This document shows positions 21,828-33,655 of a stretch of 64,000 nucleotides of DNA, in pieces (the stretch's first letter is position 1; every line of letters starts with the position of its first letter). The notes beneath the pieces were generated by a model. The model was not told the DNA's origin, made no database searches, and saw only the letters and a program-made list of their open reading frames with translations. Source of the stretch: Schistosoma mansoni (Eukaryota; Platyhelminthes; Trematoda; Strigeidida; Schistosomatidae). Location: contig NC_031500.1 in NCBI RefSeq assembly GCF_000237925.1, positions 17,757,753-17,821,752 on the forward strand, read 5' to 3'. A program made the translations under genes and the position numbers.

Positions 21828-22205
21828 AAATATACCATTTACTCTTGACGTTCTTTTCCGGCGCTTTAACCGGGTTGGTGGATGTGGAGGATCCATCTAG
21901 GGGAGTTGGCAAACTCTGATTCCAAACCAATGGTGCACATGGGCTCCTGTGTCCTGAAGGAATGAATGGCGTATGAACCAACTGTTGGTCACCGGCTACC
22001 ATGGGACTGCATCTCCTTACGATGCTCTACCGCCTTGTGGACTAGACCTTTAGGTCAAAGGCTCCGGGTGTGGCCCCCTAAGTAAACCACCTGCTTCAGT
22101 TTGGGCACGTGGGCAGTATCACAGCCCTCACACAAATCAAATGAGATTTGTGAAGCGCATGTTTATCTGGTGCTTCCTTGTACCAATATTTATGTGTTTA
22201 AATAA
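21778..22205 (+). repeat. (ATT)n tract plus family C copy (C3)
   Basis: A (TTA)n microsatellite (about 21778-21823) runs into a 5'-truncated family C copy on the + strand that ends 'atttatgtgtttaaataaat'. It lies directly behind the exon 4 splice donor. Confidence 0.85.
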
Positions 22206-22365
22206 ATATGATAATTCTTATTTAGATCTTGATTGTTGTATTTTCATGTTCTATTTATTGTAAGCTTTCAATGAGCTTATTGACAGTTGTTATATATTGT
22301 ACTATTAGCTAATTATTGCTATGTACTTTTTTCTCAGCTGTCTACTACTTATAGTACGATTGTGT

Positions 22366-22880
22366 TAAAGCCCCCAAATGCCCTGGTACGGTCGAAAGTG
22401 GGAAGGGCCCACTCTCTCTCTCGAAATGCTGTCACACAGCCACGCGTTTACAGCCTGTGCCAGGGAAGTCCTACTCACTACCTTCTCGCGGGGGTGTTGT
22501 TTATGAAATTGAGAGGACGAAAGTGAATGTCCGGCGCTTTAACCGGGTTGGTGGAAACGGCGAGTTGGAAAATCCTGATTCCAAACCAATGGTGCACATG
22601 GGCTCCAATATCCTGAGGGAGCAAATGGCGTATGAACCAATCTTCGGTCACCGTCTACCATAGGACTGCATCTCCTTACGATGCTCCACTGCCTTATGGA
22701 CCAGATCTTTAGGTCAAAGGCTCCGGGTGTGACCCCCTAAGTAAACCACCCGCTTCAGTCTGGGCACGTGGGCAGTATCACAGCCCTCACATAAATCGAA
22801 TGAGATTTGTGTGGCGCATATGTATTTGGTGCTTCCTTGTGCCAATATTTATGTGTTCGAATACATGATGAATAAATTAA
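22366..22880 (+). repeat. Family C repeat, full plus copy (C4)
   Basis: Near full-length: starts 'cccccaaatgccctggtacg', ends 'tgccaatatttatgtgttcg' with a short AT tail. No coding frame is conserved between copies. Confidence 0.85.
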
Positions 22881-23234
22881 TTAAAAATAGACTGTTAAGA
22901 ATCAAGCCTCACATTTAATATTATCTTTTTTGCAAAGTCAATAAAAACAATATTCTATGCTTTATGTTTATTCTTATTATTACTATGGGCTTGTTGATTT
23001 ATCAGATTTATTTATTGTATCATTGAATGGAAAGTTTATTATATGTAACTAATGCATAACTTAAATAATTCCATTTATCGTAGTAAAAAATAGGGATTTC
23101 GGAATTCATAACCTAAGGCAAGGTAAAGAATAAATGAACCTGATCCATTTCTAATGATTGTAAGAAATAACATACGAATTATCTAACTATTGATTACGTA
23201 AGTTGGATAAACTTTAACTCGGCAATTTTCACTT
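22881..23234. other. TCP11-like intron 4, no feature seen
   Basis: AT-rich intron between family C and the RTE relics. Confidence 0.5.
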
Positions 23235-23963
23235 ACCTACATAGATCAATCAAATCGTCAATGACTTCGTGAATTGAATCCATATTATGTTTTATCCGTC
23301 TCCAGTTTTCTTACAGTCTACCGGGTTGGGCCACATGTTACATGTGTCTGAACACCGATTACCACGACGCGAAAATACAGACTAGTGTTGAAGACTGATG
23401 AAAGAAAGTTAGGGGCGGCCAAACCAAAACGTGACATCAGTCCTTAGAGTCGCTGACTTCTGGTCTGCAGACTACTTGGTTGGGGTCCGCGCGACTATCA
23501 TAACCAGTGGTTGGAGACTGGGTGAGATGACTCAGAATCGATCATAATGGCGTAGGTGTATACACTCTTTGTCTTCTATTAAACCGTCAGGTTAAAATTG
23601 TTTTTATAACTTTTTTCTTGTATTACATCCTTATACACAAACTTTCTTTGATATAATACTACCATTGAAGTAACCGCTTCTATGAATTCGGTATTCATCT
23701 TGTGCTAATGAGGTGTGGCAACTTGGACTGATGCTTATATATGCCTAATCCTACATTGTAGCTGACTGACTAACTCTAGTCTACGGCACACCAGACAACA
23801 TCTGTTGAGCTGGACAATGGTAGAATATACATAATACATATCTCAACCACCTCATTTGATGAACATTCACTACGTCAGCAACCGATTTACCATCATTACC
23901 TGGTACCACATGCCTAACCTCAGCATCTTTCAGTTGTCCCAAAAAAACACGGTTTAAACGCAC
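23235..23963 (-). pseudogene. Old RTE relic split by a younger insertion
   Basis: The two halves, 23235-23321 and 23778-23963, are one minus-strand RTE C-terminal relic (the right half reads NDGKSVADVVNVHQMRWLRY). It is interrupted by the + strand RTE 3' end at 23322-23777. The relic belongs to the same subfamily as the one at 20.4-20.6 kb. Confidence 0.8.
23322..23777 (+). mobile_element. 5'-truncated RTE LINE insertion with 7-bp target duplication
   Basis: Carries the RTE-1 coding end ([18 protein letters not shown]-like), the 3' UTR and a GACT-repeat tail. It is flanked by the direct repeat AGTCTAC (23315-23321 and 23778-23784), the expected target-site duplication. Confidence 0.88.
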
Positions 23964-24367
23964 TTATTGTCTAATAATAGTAACCCACAAAAAGTAAAAC
24001 GAAGCAAACTGCTGCACAATAACCTAATCATTTGGTTGATGGGTGGGTATAGTGCTATGCCACAAGTTAAGGAACGCCAATCGAGCTTTATAAATCTCTA
24101 CCAAATTCTTACCAGACGCTAGCTAGTGAGCTTCCAAGTGAAGCTGTTGATGCAATTAACTTCTTCATACCCTATTCTTAATTTAGGCGTTAGTGCAGAT
24201 TAGTCCTAAAGTACCATTTTTAATTTGAAGCAAAAGAATAGCATCCGAAACATTCTTTCATTTTTGCTTAAAATGGTCAATAGACTCTGCACTCTGTAAG
24301 GATCTTTACCAAATAAGGCTATGTTATCTACCCATTTTAAGTCAAAAAGTAATTCTCGTTGTAGGAG

Positions 24368-24489
24368 ATCAGTCAGTCAACTACATCGTAGGACCAGGCA
24401 CATATATGCATCGGTCCAAGTTGCCATACATTGTTAGCACAACAAGATGAACACCAAATTCATAGAAGCAGTTAATTTAGTGGTGGTAG
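24368..24489 (-). mobile_element. RTE 3' UTR fragment
   Basis: Minus-strand RTE-1 tail and 3' UTR ('gtcagtcaactacatcgtag'). It directly abuts the 5' end of the large + strand RTE element. Confidence 0.8.
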
Positions 24490-25133
24490 TACATAAACTC
24501 GACCGTTGCTGCTGCTTGCCTATCGTGATGAAGCAATCGAGCTATGCTGGCTGGAACAGTCGTTCCTCGAGGTCCTACCATGCCAGACAGGTCGGTTGAA
24601 GAGCGGTGAGACTAAAAGCAGCAAACCCAAGGTCCGAAGGCGAAGTCGTACTGTCGACTGTACAGAGGTGTGAAGGCAGTAAGGTGTTTCCTTCAGACAA
24701 CCAGCATGACAGCGATGCTGCCTTCCCACAAGGAGGGGTGGGGTTAGAAAAGGTCGGCCTTAAAAATGCACACCTCGCCTTATCCCACGGATATCCGTCT
24801 ACGGCGGTAAGGTTTTTTTTGAAGAACGGAGCTAACACAAAAACTACCCACAAAAAGGTCGTGTGTGACCGACCTCAAGCAGTTGTCCCTTGGGCACTGC
24901 GGTCACGCTCTCAGGTCATTAAGACCACTTCTAACCCAATTTCCTTTTCAGGTACCCCCAGGAGAACCCTTCCACGGTGTGGGCAACCGGGAAGTGATAA
25001 CTGCCCTCATACCTCTAACAACACTCAAGACCACTGTATTCATAATCAATCTTCTTCTTCACTTCCTACTATTCCTTCTACCTTGACTTTCAACACTAAA
25101 CTTCCTCTCTCGGTTTCCTCCTCAAGTGTCACC

Positions 25134-26234
25134 ATGGCCAACGATTCTAGTGCGCGAAACGCTGTCCCAGGTCTACTTAAACCTCGCTCCAAACTACACA
25201 TTGGAGCCTTCAACGTACGTACCCTATGCCAAATCGGTCAACAGGCCTTCTTAGCTAAAACTCTAGAATCTCGTACCATTGATGTATGCTGTGTCTCCGA
25301 AACACGCATACAGGATCCCAGTGTGGTCATTCACTTGACCTCACCTCGCCAAAATGGACAGCCAACGAAATACACCCTCCGTGTATCTGGCGACCCGTTG
25401 GCTAGTTCTCGCGGACTTGCAGGTGTAGGCATAGCACTAAGTACAAGGGCAGAACAGGCACTACTAGAATGGATCCCCGTTAACAGTCGCCTGTGTGCTG
25501 TCCGGCTGAATGGCTCCATAAGAACTCGGAAGGATAGGGACACGCGTCGTTGCCTTTTCGTCGTTTCTGCCTACTCTCCCACCGACTGCAGCCATGATGA
25601 AGTGAAAGATGACTTTTACAGAAAGCTCTCTGAGCTTCTTCAGAAAGCTAAGCGCTCAGACGTAGTCGTAGCGGGTGACTTTAATGCCCAGGTAGGCAGC
25701 TTGAATCAAACAGAAAGACATTTAGGTGGGTGTTTTAGTATTCCGGCTCAACGAACCGATAATGGTGATCGTCTGTTGCAACTATGCTCAGACAATCGTT
25801 TATTTTTAGCAAGCACTAATTTTAAACATAAGGAGAGACATCGTCTAACATGGCGACCACCTGCACCCAACCAACGATGGACTCAAATAGACCATATTGT
25901 CATCAGTCATCGTTGGAGAGGCTCAATAGAAGATTGTCGCTCGTATTGGAATACTTGTTTAGACTCTGATCACGCTTTAATGCGAGCGCGCATTTGTCTG
26001 CGCCTCAATGGACGCAGGAAAAGTACACTAAGAAGACCCATTAGGATTAAACTGGAGGACGAGAAAGCCAAATGCGAATTCCAGAAACAACTGAGTTCAC
26101 ATCTAGGCAGTTCTGTAAACGAGACTGACCCAGATGCTGCTTGGAAAGACACACGAACAGCTGTGGAAACGGCAGTAACATCTATTAGTCATTTAAACCA
26201 TAGAGGCTCCAAAAAACCAGTGGATTTCTTCTAA
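25134..26234 (+). pseudogene. RTE endonuclease region
   Basis: ATG at 25134 has a good context (accATGg) and begins MANDSSARNAVPGLL. The APE-like endonuclease motifs are GAFNVRTLCQIGQ, CVSETRIQDPS, VAGDFNAQVG and TQIDHIVISHRW, ending with the SDHALM catalytic block. The frame stops at 26232; the continuation is in another frame from about 26222, so a small indel separates it from the RT. The frame is open further upstream to 24606, but that is 5' UTR. Confidence 0.88.
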
Positions 26235-26247
26235 GTCTTTTTCACTG

Positions 26248-28217
26248 ATGGATTCGCGTAAACTCATCCCATCAGGCTCTGAACATGACGATGAGCGTAA
26301 AGAAATTAGATCTAGGTTAACTAAAAGCCTAAGGAACGATCGTGAGCAGTGGTGGGCAACGAAAGCAAAAGAGATGGAAAAGGCAGCGGCTGTAGGCAAC
26401 ACCAGGCAACTATTCAGACTAATAAAAGAAACCGGAATTAAGAAGTCTAGTGTGAGTGAGACAATCTCGGAAAAAGACGGAACCCTTATCTGCTCTCAAC
26501 CTAAACGTTTAGAACGATGGGCGGGGAACACTTTAAGGAGCAGTTTAGCTGTCCTTCAGCTACTGCACAACTACCCACTATTCCCAGAAAACTGGAATGG
26601 AACATTGAAGTAGGCCCCCCGACCCTACTTGAAGTTCAAAAGGCTATAGGTAATCTGAAACGAGGAAGAGCAGCTGGTCCTGATGGATTGGCTCCAGAGG
26701 TTTTTAAATACGGTGGTCCAATTTTAGCGATTAGGTTGACTAATATTCTGGCTAAAATCTGGGAGACGGATGTAATCCCATCCGACTGGTCACAATCACT
26801 GATTGTCCCAATATATAAAAAGGGGTCAAAATCATCCTGCGATAACCATAGAGGGATTAGTCTGACTAACATAGCATCTAAAATACTAGCCTCAATAATT
26901 ATCGGGCGCCTAACTAAGACTCGTGAACTGCAAACACGAGAAAATCAGGCTGGCTTCAGACCTGGTCGTGGCTGTGTCGACCACATATTCACCATTCGTC
27001 AAGTTTTAGAACACAGACACGCTTATCGGCGTCCGACAATGATAGTTTTTCTTGACTTGAAAGCAGCATTTGACTCTGTAGACCGAGAGGTTCTGTGGCA
27101 GTGTCTGTCATTGAGAGGTGTACCTGAGAAGTACATAAACCTTTTGAAGGCTCTTTACTCGAACACTATTAGTCGAGTGAGAGCTTATGGCGAACTGTCA
27201 TATGATTTTACAACCTCAAGTGGTGTCCGTCAAGGCTGTCCACTATCTCCATTTTTGTTTAACTTCATTATAGACCTGTTGCTGGAAATAACACTCTCTT
27301 CGACTGAATCTACAGGAATTGATCTCCTACCAAGGAGACCACTAATCGACTTAGAATACGCAGATGACATAGTCCTGTTTGGTGAAGACGCTGGCAAAAT
27401 GCAGAGTCTTCTGTTGGAACTCAGTAATAATGCCAGGATGTTTGGGATGCGTTTCTCCCCATCCAAATGTAAATTGTTACTCCAGGACTGGCCTACGTCA
27501 ACACCCGAACTAAGGATAGGGAGTGAAGTAGTCGAACGTGTGGACAACTTCACTTATCTTGGAAGTGTGATCAGCCCTAATGGGTTGGTGTCAGACGAAA
27601 TCTCAGCATGGATTCGAAAAGCTCGTTTGGCTTTTGGCAACTTACGTCACCTATGGCGAAGACGAGATATCCGTCTATCAATTAAGGGACGAGTATACTG
27701 CGCATCAGTTCGCTCTGTTCTACTTTACGGCTGTGAAACATGGCCATTAAGAGTAGAAGATACTCGTAGGTTACTAGTATTTGACCACAGATGCCTTAGA
27801 AATATTGCTCGCATCTGCTGGGATAACCGGGTAAGTAATAGTGAGGTTAGACGCAGGGTATTAGGTAACGATGGTAAATCAGTTGATGAGGTGATGAATC
27901 TTCACCGACTGAGATGGTTGGGCCATGTGTTACGTATGCCTGAACACCGATTACCACGACGCGCTATGATGACTANNNNNNNNNNNNNNNNNNNNNNNNN
28001 NNNNNNNNNNNNNNNNNNNNNNNNNNNNNNNNNNNNNNNNNNNNNNNNNNNNNNNNNNNNNNNNNNNNNNNNNNNNNNNNNNNNNNNNNNNNNNNNNNNN
28101 NNNNNNNNNNNNNNNNNNNNNNNNNNNNNNNNNNNNNNNNNNNNNNNNNNNNNNNNNNNNNNNNNNNNNNNNNNNTGGCGTAGGTGTATACACTCTTTAT
28201 CTTCCTTTAAACCTTGA
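26248..28217 (+). pseudogene. RTE reverse transcriptase region
   Basis: 26248-26613 carries the linker (SGSEHDDERKEIRSRLTKSL). The RT follows in another frame from about 26520: AAGPDGLAPEVFKYGG, PIYKKGSKSSCDNHRGISL, AGFRPGRGCVDHIFTIRQ, FLDLKAAFDSVDREVLW, GVRQGCPLSPFLFNFIID and the catalytic LEYADDIVLF. The C-terminal domain SVLLYGCETW and [20 protein letters not shown] precede the N gap at 27976-28175. Coding resumes for 14 codons after the gap. Confidence 0.9.
27976..28175. other. Assembly gap (200 N)
   Basis: Exactly 200 N inside the RTE element. By comparison with the copy at 43.4-44.0 kb roughly this much sequence is missing. Confidence 0.99.
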
Positions 28218-28415
28218 GACTAAAATTGCTTCATATCTCTCTTCCTTCCTGTACTATATCCTTATATACAACCTATAATTTATATACTACTACCAACACT
28301 AGATTAACTACTATGAATCCGGTGTTCCTCTTGTTGTGCTAACGAGGTATGGCAACTTGGACCGATGCATAAATGTGCCTGGTCCTACGTTGTAGCTGAC
28401 TGACTGACTGACTGG

Positions 28416-28680
28416 TAGTACATAAAAGGTTGTATATAAGGATATAGCATAGGAAGGAAGGCAGATATGGAGCAATTTTAATCTCATGGTTTAAGGGAAG
28501 ATAAAGAGTGTATACACCTACGCCATTGTGATCGATTCTGAGCCTTGTTACCTAGAGTCTCCAACCATTGATTACGATAGTCCAGCCGACCCCAACCAAA
28601 TAGTCTGCATCTACCAACATGGCTCAGACTAGAAGTTAGTGACTTCAAGCACTGATGCCACGTTTTGGTTTTTCCGCCAA
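28416..28680 (-). mobile_element. RTE 3' end fragment, tail to tail with RTE-1
   Basis: Immediately after the + element's GACT tail the sequence continues 'gtagtacataaaaggttgta', the reverse strand of the same 3' UTR and coding end. The same junction recurs at 38.05 kb. Confidence 0.88.
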
Positions 28681-28807
28681 TGAAAAGTCAGGTGACAAGA
28701 GTGTCATTTTTTTAAAAAGGATCTCTACAATATAGTCAGTGGAGAAAGTGGACTTCTTCTAAAGTTTATTTCCACTTATGTTTATTTTTTTTATTATTGA
28801 AAATTAG

Positions 28808-28944
28808 AAATGTTTTTGTTGTATTGGATAAAATGCATATGGATTTGGCTAATTTCACAATTAAACAAATGAGACCATATATTCGTCAACAAGCTGTTAC
28901 TTATGAACGAACAAAATTTGCTACATTTTTAGAAGCTCAACAAA
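28808..28944 (+). CDS. TCP11L1: TCP11-like protein, exon 5
   Basis: Acceptor AAATTAG, donor CAAA|GTAAGT, phase 2 in and 1 out. It encodes (K)NVFVVLDKMHMDLANFTIK and MRPYIRQQAVTYERTKF, matching the 'FSVLDLMK.DMANF.I..IRPHL.Q..VEYER.KF' core of the family, its most conserved part. Confidence 0.95.
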
Positions 28945-28974
28945 GTAAGTAAAAAATAAAATATATTTTGTTTG

Positions 28975-29467
28975 TTCGTTCCGCAATAGGACGAAACGAC
29001 CGTCCAAGGCTTCCAGGTTTTCCATGGTGGTCTAGCTTCAATTGACTCATGACTACAACTATATAAAATTACTGAAATCTCCATAAAACCCCCTTCTGAT
29101 AATGATCATATGCTCACTAGTGACTGGCTCCATGATGTATTTCCTGGAGTTCTAGTGAGAAGCAGTAACCAGTGGAGTTTAACTAGGTCTTTTGGGAGAT
29201 ATCAACTTACTGAAGACATTGGTGAATGATTGCTCAACTTCGTTGATTGGTTGAAGGTAGACAATGACACCGTTGAATACCCACCAGCTCAGTGGTCTAG
29301 TGGTTAAGCGCTTGCACGCGAGACTGATAGGTCCTGGGTTCGAATCTCGCGAGGCGGGATCGTGGACGCGCAATGCTGAGGAGTCCCGCAATAGAACGGA
29401 ACGGCTGTCCAGTGCTTCCAGGTTTTCCATGGTGGTCTAGCTTCAATTAACTCATGATCTCAACTAT
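28975..29467 (+). repeat. Two family A SINEs in tandem
   Basis: The first copy retains only its hammerhead end and tail (28978-29090). A full-length copy follows with leader (29100-29285), tRNA-like head ('ctcagtggtctagtggttaa', B-box GGTTCGAATC), hammerhead and tail. The head-to-tail arrangement is compatible with ribozyme-processed multimers (inference). It lies in intron 5, 30 bp behind exon 5. Confidence 0.85.
29370..29425 (+). ncRNA. Hammerhead ribozyme, one core mutation
   Basis: CTGAGGA is intact, but the distal core reads GGAA instead of GAAA and stem II has a mismatch. Likely inactive. Confidence 0.7.
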
Positions 29468-29469
29468 AT

Positions 29470-30500
29470 AATTGTTTTTTGTCAAGAATTATGTATCTAA
29501 TTAGCTAAGAAGTATTCATTGAGATCCGAAAAGTAGTTCCGAAAATTCGTTTTCAATCAATTTACTAAGTATAGAATCTTTTCCTTGTTTTTGTCCTTGT
29601 CCTTAAGCAGCAATCCAAGTGTGTTTGTTTATGGTAATTTAAGTAGAATGTGGGGTTCTAACCGATAACCTAATGATGACTGCAAGTTAGGTACCTTAGC
29701 TATTATTAAGCCACCATCAAACTTATTGGAATGTACGGCATAGGTGAGTTATAATTATTTAGGTAAAACAAAGTTACCTCACCCTCTTATAAAATTTCAC
29801 TAATAGTACAATATGCTATGTGATATTCGGACATTTAGCCAACCAAAGCATTGAATCAGAAAATAATGTACCCTGGAATTCCAATCTCTTGAAAAAGAAA
29901 TATTTTTCTTACTTCTACTAAATTGTTGTCAACCCTAAAGCGTTTTCTAGTGTTCACAGTCATCTAAAAATACATCTTAGTAATAATATTATGATGTTTG
30001 AACCCTAACCATAGCGTAAAATGCTACTTGTCTTCTAATTGGTTCCTCTATCTATCAGATTCATGCCAATTATTTAATATACAGTGAGACTCACTTTTTA
30101 CGTTACCGCTTCTTGAAACTGAAGCTAGCTTACAGATTTCAGTCTCCCCTCTTCTCACATGCAGGTTTTCGCATAAATGTGTGATTTTCTCTATGTGTAC
30201 TGATGATCAGATAGTTCCAACTTGGGAGCATTATATTCAGTAAATTCAACTCGCTCTATGCTTAAATTCATAATTATATGAATATCTCTTAAACGGGTCA
30301 ATATACCTATATTTAATGGGTTAATTTTGGTAATAAAGATCAAAATGTTGCACGTACGTACATACCGAACAGTAAACAGTTTGCACCTAGAATGTTTTAC
30401 TGTGTGATAGGACTATCTATTTTATTGGTGTTATCCCAGTGTCACTGTAATACTTTAACTTCTAAGAATTTTATATTGAGGTCACAAATTGATTTAAGGT
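29470..30500. other. TCP11-like intron 5, no feature seen
   Basis: AT-rich intron without recognisable repeats or exons. Confidence 0.45.
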
Positions 30501-30504
30501 AGGA

Positions 30505-30810
30505 AAGCATTTGTAACTCGAAAGCACTGGGAAGTTTTTTCGTCCCAGTATGGAACTCCTCAGCAGTGTTCATCCATGACCTCACAGCTGGAAATCAAAG
30601 TAAATACCTTCGATCTTACGTGGTAGCACTAAACCACTAAGCCAGTATATGACAGTGTAAATGTCTAGCTCCTACCAATCCATGATATTGAACAACCATC
30701 TTCCATTTTTTTGGGTGGATAACTTCCTCATACCCAACGTCGTTTAGTTTCACTGGTTACGCTCTTTCAATAGAAATCTGGAGAATCCCTCTCAAAGCTA
30801 GCTACTGGTG
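30505..30810 (-). repeat. Family A SINE, degenerate minus copy
   Basis: Recognisable from 'actcctcagcagtgttcatc' and the leader end 'ctggttacgctctttcaata'. The hammerhead core is partly preserved but the stems are eroded. Confidence 0.6.
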
Positions 30811-30944
30811 AATACATGATAATTATTGTGTTGTAATGACTGTTGAATTATAGTGAGAATGGGAGTCGAATTTGTTTTTTACTCTTATAACTCGACCCTT
30901 CCTATCACTATTTCCCATTTCTTTCATTTTTTTATTCTACTTAG

Positions 30945-31219
30945 AACTTGGTATTGACGGCTTAGCTCATACACGTGATTGGATTAAACAGGCACATGAT
31001 GATATTCTTCATGTATCACATCAATCAATTAATCATGAGTGCCTCAATAATTCCAACAATATCAGCACCAATAATAAGAACACTCCAGTGGATCTTAAAA
31101 GAACTTCAGATGATTGTCCTACCACAAGTAATGATACTATCCCATTGACACCGAATAATATACTACGTGAAGCGTACTTAAAGTTATTGACATGGCCACG
31201 TGATCGTGATTGGCCTGAA
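30945..31219 (+). CDS. TCP11L1: TCP11-like protein, exon 6
   Basis: Acceptor CTACTTAG, donor GAA|GTAAAT, phase 1 in and 0 out. It encodes LGIDGLAHTRDWIKQAHDDI, a Ser/Thr/Asn-rich variable loop of about 45 residues, then REAYLKLLTWPRDRDWPE. 'AYLKLL.W' followed by a (W/F)PET motif completed by the next exon is diagnostic for TCP11L1-type proteins. Confidence 0.93.
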
Positions 31220-31452
31220 GTAAATTTTAAATGTTGAATGTTACGTTTATAACCTTTAATGAATGTTAATTTGTTAATTTTTTCCCTAGTGTCTTCAACC
31301 TTGTAGTTCGAATTAAGAATGTGAATATACTATAAACATCTAAATTCTTGGGGGGTTTTCAAGATCATCATCAAACTCACGTTATCTGTTTTATTTACTA
31401 TTATTATCATACTTAATTTCCACCAAATAACACAAGTATCTTAGAATTGATC
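31220..31452. other. TCP11-like intron 6, left end
   Basis: AT-rich; nothing recognisable. Confidence 0.5.
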
Positions 31453-32210
31453 GGTTGTTATCATCTCGCGGATCTCAACCAGGTAGCTTACACCTACCAA
31501 GATGGCTCAGTCCGCTTGTCAGTGACTTCATGGATTTGTGCAAATCTTTGGTCTGGTCGCCCCTAGCTTTCTTCCAACCTACTCCTACATCATCAAACAT
31601 TGCACGTCGGGACAGCCGGTGGTTGGGCATACGTAACACGTGTCCCAGCCATCTCAACTGATGAAGTTTCACTACTTCATCAATCGATTTACCATCCTTA
31701 CTTAGTACCCGTTAGGATAAGTGCAAATCCAGATTCCTGTTATTATTACCAAATTACTTTGCATTTAAAAAGTGCAAAGTTAGTTTTGTACTTATGGATG
31801 ATGGTTTGAATTGGTTGTGTATCATCACACAGTAAGATAATGTTATCTTCATGCTAAAGGTCGAAAAGTGTTTCCTGGTAACGGATCTATACTACCTACT
31901 TTCTTAAAAGCTGTTCCTAGAATATCATCGATAGCAAAATTGAAGAGGATTGGTGAAACTGGGGCTCTTAAGTTCATTGATATAATAGGACAATAGAGGG
32001 GGATTAATTTATGCCTTCAATCTATCTGTGCTTGTGTATACAGTTTTTAAATGTTAAAAATCTCATCAGTGACCTTATTTAACGGATAATCTTTGAGCAA
32101 AGCCTTGTTCAACAAATACACGGCGACACTGGTAACCATCAGATACAACAATTGTTGGCCTATAATAATTGTGGCGATGCTCAAACATTCTATGGAGAAT
32201 GGAAATCTAA
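31453..32210 (-). pseudogene. RTE-2 subfamily relic
   Basis: Minus strand. 31475-31672 reads [20 protein letters not shown], then [13 protein letters not shown]. 31830-31990 keeps a decayed RT core (PILFNFAIDDIL), and near 32.2 kb lies an 'EHRHNYYRPTIVV' remnant. The order matches one minus-strand RTE with internal deletions. RTE-2 differs from RTE-1 by the [13 protein letters not shown] signature. Confidence 0.8.
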
Positions 32211-32349
32211 TCAATACATTCACAGCTTGAAATAAAATTGTCCCACTCCCAGCTAGTTAAGTTTTTAAAAGTTTTGTGCAACCTGTAAACCCTGTTGGAA
32301 GCCAGTAGTTTGGAAACAATAGAAAGCAGACTTGTACGACGATAATATT

Positions 32350-32895
32350 TTTCACAATCGAAAATCTGTGAATACAGTGATCTTGAGTGCCGTTAGAGGT
32401 ACGAGGGCAGTTATCACTTCCCGGTTGCCCACACCATGGAAGGGTTCTTCTAGAGGTACCTGAAAAGGAAATTGGGTTGGGAGTGGTCTTAATGACCTGA
32501 GAGCGTGACCGCAGTGCCAAAGGGACAACTGCTTGAGGTCGGTCACACACGACCTTTTTGTGGGTAATTTTTGTGTTAGCTATGTACTTGTTGGGACCTT
32601 ACTGCCGGAGACGGATATCCGTGGGATAAGGCGAGGTGTGCATTTTTAGGGTCGACCTTTTCTAACCCCACCCCTCCTTGTGGGAAGGCAGCATCGCTGT
32701 CATGCTGGTTGTCTGAAGGAAACACCTTACTTCTGTCACACCTCTGTACAGTCAGCAGTACGACTTCGGACCTTGGGTTTGCTGCTTTTAATCTTATCGC
32801 TCTTCAACCGACCTGTCTGGCATAGTAGGACCTTGAGGGACGATTGTTCCAGGCAGTATAGGTCGATTGGCAAGCCCGACCACCACGTCAAGGTA
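32350..32895 (-). mobile_element. RTE-1 5' UTR, without its ORF
   Basis: Matches the 5' UTR of the 24.5-kb element in reverse orientation, from the 'ctcgaccgttgctgc' start to 'cagtgatcttgagtg', and stops where the coding part should begin. It may be the head of the degenerate minus element at 31.45-32.21 kb. Confidence 0.8.
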
Positions 32896-32899
32896 GCAG

Positions 32900-33224
32900 C
32901 AACGGTCGAGTTTTCTCACAAACTGTATAGGCTCTTTTTGAAATTTGAATTTTCTAGTTAAATGTATCACTGGGTATTATAAATGGTTAAATATTACATG
33001 CATATCTCGTTAAACCTCACCAACCTGATCGGGATGTTAAGAACTGTGGAATTTACAAGGGCACTTTTAAGTGAACTCTTGTTTATAGTTTCTTAGACTA
33101 AACTATCAAGTCAGATACAGTTTGTTTGAGTATTTCCTAATTCATTGCTATTAAAATCTTGTTCAAGTGACTCTGTACTACATCAAACAATTTGTTGCTG
33201 TTTAATCAACAAATGTCCTATTTT
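32900..33224. other. TCP11-like intron 6, no feature seen
   Basis: AT-rich intron. Confidence 0.45.
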
Positions 33225-33520
33225 CAGAAGGGGTTTGGTGCAGATTTTAGTAATTTTATAGAGTTGAGATCATAAGTCAATTGAAGCTAGACCACCATGG
33301 AAAACCTGGAAGCACTGAACGGTCGTTTTGTCCTATTATGCGTCTATCGGTTAAGTGCTCTGGCGCGAGACTGGTAGGTCCTGGGTTCGAATCTCGTGAG
33401 TGAGGGATCGTGGACGCGCACAGCTGAGGAGTCCCATAATAGGACGAAACGGCCGTCCAGTGCTTACAGGTTTTCGATGGCGGTCTAGCCTTATTTGACT
33501 CATGATGTCAACTCTATAAA
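33225..33520. repeat. Two family A SINEs, head to head
   Basis: A minus-strand tail and partial hammerhead (33225-33340) meets a + strand head and hammerhead (33341-33520) at 'cctattatgcgtctatcgg'. Both arms are close to consensus, so transcripts across them could fold back. Confidence 0.8.
33412..33465 (+). ncRNA. Hammerhead ribozyme, intact core
   Basis: CTGAGGA, stem II GTCC/GGAC, GAAA and stem III ACGGCCGT are all consensus. Stem I has one mismatch near the core (GCACAG against CAGTGC). It lies 190 bp upstream of TCP11 exon 7, inside intron 6. Confidence 0.8.
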
Positions 33521-33655
33521 GTGTCCTATTTATCACTCTGTCATATATGATTTTCTATATTAAATTTTCATACTAATGGAATGACGTACCACAATATGGA
33601 TTAGAAATTCTTTTTTTAACCCCCTGTTGTTTTCTTTTATTTCTCCTCTACACAG

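Larger units (their letters stand above)
24490..28415 (+). mobile_element. RTE-clade LINE, near full length (RTE-1)
   Basis: Long GC-richer 5' UTR (24490 to about 25133), one ORF with endonuclease and RT, a short 3' UTR and a (GACT)n tail. This is the layout of RTE LINEs such as schistosome SR2. It sits in TCP11 intron 4. It is inactive through two frameshifts (about 26222 and 26520), and a 200-N gap covers the last part of the coding region. Confidence 0.9.

Noticed and set aside
29280-29350. tRNA-like A and B boxes, considered as a tRNA gene
   Set aside because: The same sequence heads more than ten family A SINE copies, and no proper cloverleaf is formed.
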